Made by a program: the position numbers and the translations under genes
The notes under the pieces: generated by a model
What the model was told of the DNA's origin: nothing
Databases searched by the model: none
The model's input: only the letters and a program-made list of their open reading frames with translations
Source: Pseudomonadota bacterium
GTDB lineage: Bacteria > Pseudomonadota > Gammaproteobacteria > Burkholderiales > Burkholderiaceae_C
DNA: 64,000 nt
Assembly (NCBI GenBank): GCA_963205335.1
Contig: CAUJIM010000038.1
Location: 1 to 64,000 of the forward strand
Direction: 5' to 3'
Shown: one piece after another, positions 59,898-64,000 of the stretch
How positions within the stretch are numbered: the stretch's first letter is position 1
How the letters are laid out: every line of letters starts with the position of its first letter

Positions 59898-60296
59898 TCA
59901 ATCTGCAGCGCGGTTGCCATGCTTGGCGCGGTAGTCGTCGACCGCGGCCCGGATGGCGTCCTGCGCAAGGATGGAACAATGGATCTTGACGGGCGGCAGC
60001 GACAACTCGCGTGCGATGGCGCCGTTGGTGATGGCGAGGGCGGCTTCGGGCGTCTTGCCATGGACCCACTCGGTGGCGAGGGATGCCGCCGCGATCGCGG
60101 GGCCGCTGCCGAAAGTCTTGAAGCGGGCCATGGCGATCAACCCGGTATCCGGGTCGACCTTGATCTGCAGCTTGATGACCTCGCCGTCGCCGGGCGAGCC
60201 GACGAGGCCGGTGCCGACCGACGGATCGTTCCGGTCGAGCGAACCCGCGTGGCGCGGGTTCTCGCTGTAGTCGATGACCTTGTCCGAATACGCCAT
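59898..60296 (-). CDS. iscU: Fe-S cluster scaffold protein IscU
   Basis: A 132-residue scaffold. MAYSDKVIDYSENPRHAGSL at the start, conserved GLVGSPGDGEVIKLQI, the LPPVKIHCSILAQDAI segment (HscA-binding LPPVK-type motif plus Cys) and a Lys/Asp-rich end are visible. The first ligand Cys of the usual VGAPACGD motif appears replaced by Ser-Pro-Gly-Asp, which is unusual. Confidence 0.9.
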   Translation of the reverse strand: MAYSDKVIDYSENPRHAGSLDRNDPSVGTGLVGSPGDGEVIKLQIKVDPDTGLIAMARFKTFGSGPAIAAASLATEWVHGKTPEAALAITNGAIARELSLPPVKIHCSILAQDAIRAAVDDYRAKHGNRAAD

Positions 60297-60332
60297 GGCA
60301 CGAGTGTACCGGGCATGGACGGGCCGTGCAGT

Positions 60333-61556
60333 TCAGTGCGCGGGCTCCCACTGCACCGCATCCACGTCGATGCCTTCCTGGTGCATCTCCCACAAGGGAC
60401 TGAGTTCGCGCAGCCGCGTCACGGCCGCGCGGATCGCGCCGAGCGCGAAATCGATTTCCTGGCGCGTCGTGAAGCGGCCGATCGTCATGCGCAGGCTGCT
60501 GTGCGCCAGCTCGTCGCTGCGGCCCAGCGCCCTGAGCACGTGGCTCGGCTCCATGCTGGCCGAGGTGCAGGCCGACCCCGACGACAGCGCCACGCCGTGG
60601 ATGCCCGCCATCAGGGCCTCGCCCTCGACGTACTTGAAGCTCATGTTCAGGTTCTGCGGCACCCGGTGTTCCAGGCTGCCGTTGACGACCACCTCGCCCA
60701 GGTCGCTCAAGCCATCGAGCAACCGCCGCTGCAACACGCTGGCCTGCGCATTGACCTCGTGCATCTCGCCCCTGATGAGCCGGAAGGCCTCGCCCATGCC
60801 GACGATCTGGTGCGTCGGCAGCGTGCCCGAGCGCAGGCCGCGCTCGTGGCCGCCGCCGTGGATCTGCGGTATCAGGCGCACCCTGGGCTTGCGGCGCACG
60901 TAGAGCGCGCCCACGCCCTTGGGACCATAGGTCTTGTGCGCCGTCATGCTCATCAGGTCTATCGGCAGGTGATCCATGTCGATCTCCACCCGCCCGGTGG
61001 CCTGGGCGGCGTCGACGTGCAGCAGCACGCCGCGCTCGCGGCACAGCGCCCCGATCGCCGCGACGTCCTGGATCACGCCGATCTCGTTGTTCACCAGCAG
61101 GACGCTGACCAGCGTGGTGTCCGGCCGCATCGCCGCCCTGAGCGCATCGAGGTCCACGAGACCGTCGGGCAGCACATCGAGGAAGGTGACCGAGAAGCCG
61201 CGCCGCTCGAGCTCGTGCATGGTGTCGAGCGTCGCCTTGTGCTCGGTCTTGAGCGTGACGAGATGCCTGCCCTTGTCCTGGTAGAACTCGGCGGCGCCCT
61301 TGAGCGCGAGGTTGATCGACTCGGTAGCGCCGCTGGTCCAGACGATGTCGCGCGCATCGGCGCCGATCAGCGCCGCCACGTGGCCGCGCGCCTGCTCCAC
61401 GGCCTCCTCGGCCTCCCAGCCCCAGGCATGGCTGCGGGAGGCCGGGTTGCCGAAATGCGCACGCAGCCACGGGACCATCGCGTCGACGACGCGCGGGTCG
61501 CAAGGCGTGGTGGCGCCGTAATCCAGGTAAACGGGAAGCTGCGTGGCCATGTCCAT
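60333..61556 (-). CDS. iscS: Cysteine desulfurase IscS
   Basis: A 407-residue PLP enzyme that extracts sulfur from cysteine for Fe-S and thio-cofactor assembly. [19 protein letters not shown] near the N-terminus, PLP lysine in [12 protein letters not shown] (about 203-214) and the catalytic Cys loop [20 protein letters not shown] (about 325) are intact. Start at ATG 61556 (MDMATQLP) or 61550. Between iscR and iscU. Confidence 0.95.
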   Translation of the reverse strand: MDMATQLPVYLDYGATTPCDPRVVDAMVPWLRAHFGNPASRSHAWGWEAEEAVEQARGHVAALIGADARDIVWTSGATESINLALKGAAEFYQDKGRHLVTLKTEHKATLDTMHELERRGFSVTFLDVLPDGLVDLDALRAAMRPDTTLVSVLLVNNEIGVIQDVAAIGALCRERGVLLHVDAAQATGRVEIDMDHLPIDLMSMTAHKTYGPKGVGALYVRRKPRVRLIPQIHGGGHERGLRSGTLPTHQIVGMGEAFRLIRGEMHEVNAQASVLQRRLLDGLSDLGEVVVNGSLEHRVPQNLNMSFKYVEGEALMAGIHGVALSSGSACTSASMEPSHVLRALGRSDELAHSSLRMTIGRFTTRQEIDFALGAIRAAVTRLRELSPLWEMHQEGIDVDAVQWEPAH

Positions 61557-61575
61557 GGCCGATTCTCGCGCCGCC

Positions 61576-62109
61576 TCAGATTTTTGCAAACGCCGTGCCC
61601 AGGGCGAACACCGAATTGGGCGCGTTCACGCGGATCGGCTTGACCACCGGCGCGGTGGAGATCGCCCGGCGCGCAGCGGGCCGGTCCTCGATCTTCAAAC
61701 CCCGCGCCAGCTGGTCGTCCACGAGCTTTTGCAGCGTGACCGAATCGAGGAATTCGACCATGCGCTGGTTGAGCGCGGTCCAGAGGTCGTGCGTCATGCA
61801 GCGCCCCCCGCCCATGCAGTTTTCCTTGCCGCCGCACTGCGTCGAGTCGATCGGCTCGTCGACCGAGACGATGATGTCCGCGACGGTGATTTCCGCCGCC
61901 TTGCGCGCCAGCGTGTAGCCGCCGCCCGGCCCGCGCGTGGACTCCACCAGCTCGTGGCGGCGCAGCTTGCCGAAGAGCTGTTCCAGGTAGGACAGCGAAA
62001 TCTGCTGGCGCTGGCTGATCGCGGCCAGCGTCACCGGCCCGTTGTTCTGGCGCAGGGCCAGGTCGATCATGGCGGTGACGGCGAAACGGCCTTTGGTGGT
62101 GAGACGCAT
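61576..62109 (-). CDS. iscR: Fe-S cluster regulator IscR
   Basis: A 177-residue Rrf2-family repressor. The winged-helix N-terminus reads [19 protein letters not shown]. The [2Fe-2S] ligands fall exactly at Cys92, Cys98, Cys104 and His107, as in E. coli IscR. Holo-IscR represses the isc operon when clusters are plentiful. AAGGAG lies upstream of the ATG at 62107-62109 and a type 1 IscR box overlaps the promoter. Confidence 0.95.
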   Translation of the reverse strand: MRLTTKGRFAVTAMIDLALRQNNGPVTLAAISQRQQISLSYLEQLFGKLRRHELVESTRGPGGGYTLARKAAEITVADIIVSVDEPIDSTQCGGKENCMGGGRCMTHDLWTALNQRMVEFLDSVTLQKLVDDQLARGLKIEDRPAARRAISTAPVVKPIRVNAPNSVFALGTAFAKI

Positions 62110-62168
62110 GAAGGACTCCTTCGGTATGAATCGCTGACGGCAGTCGAGGGCCTGGTTCGCCCAAGCAA

Positions 62169-62193
62169 TTACCCGACTGTTTTGCACAACTAT
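62169..62193 (-). promoter_or_regulatory. Type 1 IscR-binding site over the iscR promoter
   Basis: Minus-strand sequence ATAGTTGTGCAAAAC, then AGTCGGGTAA, fits the known type 1 IscR consensus at about 21 of 25 positions. It overlaps a -10-like TATAGT (62189-62194). This indicates autorepression by holo-IscR as in E. coli. Confidence 0.7.
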
Positions 62194-62239
62194 ACCAGAA
62201 ATCTCTAGTTTTTTTATCAGGTATTTGCCGCGCCAGCGG

Positions 62240-64000
62240 TCATCCGGCGCTGCCGCCGAAGAGCAAGGCCCTGAGCCGCGCGAGCTGGTCACGCGCCTGC
62301 GCCGCCTGCTCGAACTCCAGGTTGCGCGCGTGCTCGTACATCGCCTGCTCCAGGCGCTTGATCTCGCGCGCCAGGTCTTTCTGCGACATGTCCTCGACGC
62401 GCGCCCGCTGCAGGGCCTCCTGCGCCAGTTTTTCGGCGTCGCGCCCGGCCTTTTCGCTATAGACGCCGTCGATCAGATCGCGCACCTGCTTGACGATGGC
62501 GCGCGGCTCGATGCCGTGCTCCAGATTCCAGGCGGTCTGCCGGGCGCGGCGGCGCTCGGTCTCGCCGATCGCCTTTTTCATCGAGTCGGTGATGCGGTCG
62601 GCGTAGAGAATCGCCTTGCCGTGCAGGTTGCGCGCGGCGCGCCCTATGGTCTGGATCAGGCTGCGCTCGGCGCGCAGGAAGCCCTCCTTGTCGGCGTCCA
62701 GGATCGCCACCAGCGAGACCTCGGGGATGTCCAGGCCCTCGCGCAGCAGGTTGATACCGACGAGCACGTCGAAGGCGCCCAGGCGCAGGTCGCGGATGAT
62801 TTCCACGCGCTCCACGGTGTCCACGTCGGAGTGCAGGTAGCGCACCTTGACGCCGTTGTCCGCCAGGTAGTCGGTGAGCTGCTCGGCCATGCGCTTGGTC
62901 AGCGTGGTGATGAGCACGCGCTCGCCGGCCTGCGCGCGCAGGCGGATTTCCTGCAGTACGTCGTCCACCTGGCTGGTGGCGGGCCGCACCTCGATCTCGG
63001 GGTCGACCAGGCCGGTGGGGCGCACCACCTGGTCGACGATCTGCCCGGAGTGCTCTTTCTCGTAGTCCGCCGGCGTGGCCGAGACGAAGATCACCTGGCG
63101 CATGCGCGCCTCGAACTCCGCGAACTTGAGCGGCCGGTTGTCCAGCGCCGACGGCAGGCGAAAGCCGTACTCGACCAGCGTGGTCTTGCGCGAGCGGTCG
63201 CCGTTGTACATGGCGTTGAGCTGCCCGATCATCTGGTGGCTCTCGTCGAGGAACATCACCGTGTCGCGCGGCAGGTAGTCGGTGAGCGTGCTCGGCGGCT
63301 CGCCGGGCGCGGCGCCCGAGAGGTGGCGGGTGTAGTTCTCGATGCCCTTGCAGTGCCCCACTTCGCTGAGCATCTCGATGTCGAAGCGCGTGCGCTGCTC
63401 CAGCCGCTGCGCCTCCACCAGCTTGCCCTGGTCGACGAAGAATCTGACGCGCTCCACGAGCTCCTGCTTGATGGTCTCCACCGCCGCCAGCACGGTGTCG
63501 CGCGGCGTCACATAGTGGCTGCGCGGGTAGACCGTGAAGCGCGGGATGCGCTGCTGCAGCTGGCCGGTGAGCGGGTCGAACAGCTGCAGGCTCTCCACCT
63601 CGTCGTCGAACAGCTCGATGCGCACCGCCAGCTCGGAGTGCTCGGCGGGGAAGACATCGATGGTGTCGCCGCGCACGCGGAACTGCCCGCGCGCGAAGTC
63701 CATGTCGCTCCTCTGGTACTGCATGCGCACGAGCTGCGCGATCACGTCGCGCTGGCCCATCGGGTCGCCCGTGCGCAGTGTCATCACCATGCGGTGGTAG
63801 CTCTCGGGGTTGCCGATGCCGTAGATCGCCGAGACGGTGCCGACGATGACCACGTCGCGCCGCTCCAGCAGGCTCTTGGTGGCAGAAAGCCGCATCTGCT
63901 CGATGTGCTCGTTGATCGCCGAGTCCTTCTCGATGAACAGGTCGCGCTGCGGCACGTAGGCCTCGGGCTGGTAGTAGTCGTAGTAGCTCACGAAGTACTC
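62240..64000 (-). CDS. uvrB: Excinuclease ABC subunit B, 5' end beyond the window
   Basis: The visible C-terminal 586 residues of UvrB (full length about 690-700); translation enters the window at [29 protein letters not shown] and the beta-hairpin region, the helicase motifs [32 protein letters not shown] and [24 protein letters not shown] and a C-terminal UVR coiled-coil domain are present. UvrB verifies DNA damage with UvrA and recruits UvrC. The Walker A motif should lie outside the window. Confidence 0.95.
   Translation of the reverse strand, partial: EYFVSYYDYYQPEAYVPQRDLFIEKDSAINEHIEQMRLSATKSLLERRDVVIVGTVSAIYGIGNPESYHRMVMTLRTGDPMGQRDVIAQLVRMQYQRSDMDFARGQFRVRGDTIDVFPAEHSELAVRIELFDDEVESLQLFDPLTGQLQQRIPRFTVYPRSHYVTPRDTVLAAVETIKQELVERVRFFVDQGKLVEAQRLEQRTRFDIEMLSEVGHCKGIENYTRHLSGAAPGEPPSTLTDYLPRDTVMFLDESHQMIGQLNAMYNGDRSRKTTLVEYGFRLPSALDNRPLKFAEFEARMRQVIFVSATPADYEKEHSGQIVDQVVRPTGLVDPEIEVRPATSQVDDVLQEIRLRAQAGERVLITTLTKRMAEQLTDYLADNGVKVRYLHSDVDTVERVEIIRDLRLGAFDVLVGINLLREGLDIPEVSLVAILDADKEGFLRAERSLIQTIGRAARNLHGKAILYADRITDSMKKAIGETERRRARQTAWNLEHGIEPRAIVKQVRDLIDGVYSEKAGRDAEKLAQEALQRARVEDMSQKDLAREIKRLEQAMYEHARNLEFEQAAQARDQLARLRALLFGGSAG

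Noticed and set aside
1-64000. CRISPR arrays, rRNA genes, riboswitches
   Set aside because: No regularly spaced direct repeats, no rRNA-like sequence and no recognisable riboswitch leader were seen.

Overview
The window reads as chromosome of a GC-rich betaproteobacterium, most likely a member of the Comamonadaceae (Acidovorax/Alicycliphilus type). Pointers are the strong third-position GC, the gene order (fdsGBA-fdhD-fdsD, hda-HAD phosphatase-pcnB-folK, aceE-aceF-lpd with lipoyl domains on E3, iscRSUA), DUF3579 and SirB1 family genes, and a dispersed repeat I associate with this family. Almost everything is core metabolism, densely packed with ATGA-type overlaps. No database search was possible; family names come from motifs and general knowledge.

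Layout: 1-4.7 kb has a class I fumarase (cut by the left edge), a higBA toxin-antitoxin pair with a truncated second antitoxin, a class II fumarase and two small DUF genes. 4.7-10.7 kb is a complete NAD-dependent molybdenum formate dehydrogenase operon. 10.7-28.5 kb holds arginine biosynthesis (argF, argD), rpsT, murJ, purM, hda, pcnB, folK, a ferredoxin reductase-like protein, a CoA-transferase, an HU protein and regulators. 28.5-31.3 kb holds a flavin reductase, a tRNA-Leu(CAA) gene split by a group I intron, cysM, a Nudix hydrolase and a TusA-like protein.

31.36-39.48 kb is the accessory part: a filamentous-phage (inovirus) prophage bounded by dif-like sites. The right junction keeps a near-consensus dif with a perfect XerD arm, and no integrase is encoded, so integration by host XerC/XerD is inferred. 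The rightward genes are the ssDNA-binding protein, a methyltransferase-like protein, HUH Rep, major coat, small membrane proteins, a TspB-like adsorption protein, DUF2523 and Zot. A leftward block carries a repressor and a probable Xer-activating (XafT/VC1465-like) factor. A third dif-like site at 33.16 kb, plus a copy of the rep-embedded sequence and of the intergenic hairpin region in inverted orientation within 31.37-33.16 kb, raises the possibility of a small phage satellite in tandem with the phage.

39.6-64 kb returns to core genes: an HDOD protein, the pyruvate dehydrogenase operon (leftward), a divergent sensor kinase/FixJ-type regulator pair, folD, a 268-bp MITE-like element touching the start of an M3 oligopeptidase gene, rpiA/pyrD (divergent), a MASE3-PAS-GGDEF-EAL protein, tRNA-Val(CAC), dnaQ, iscR-iscS-iscU-iscA with a visible IscR box, and uvrB (cut by the right edge).
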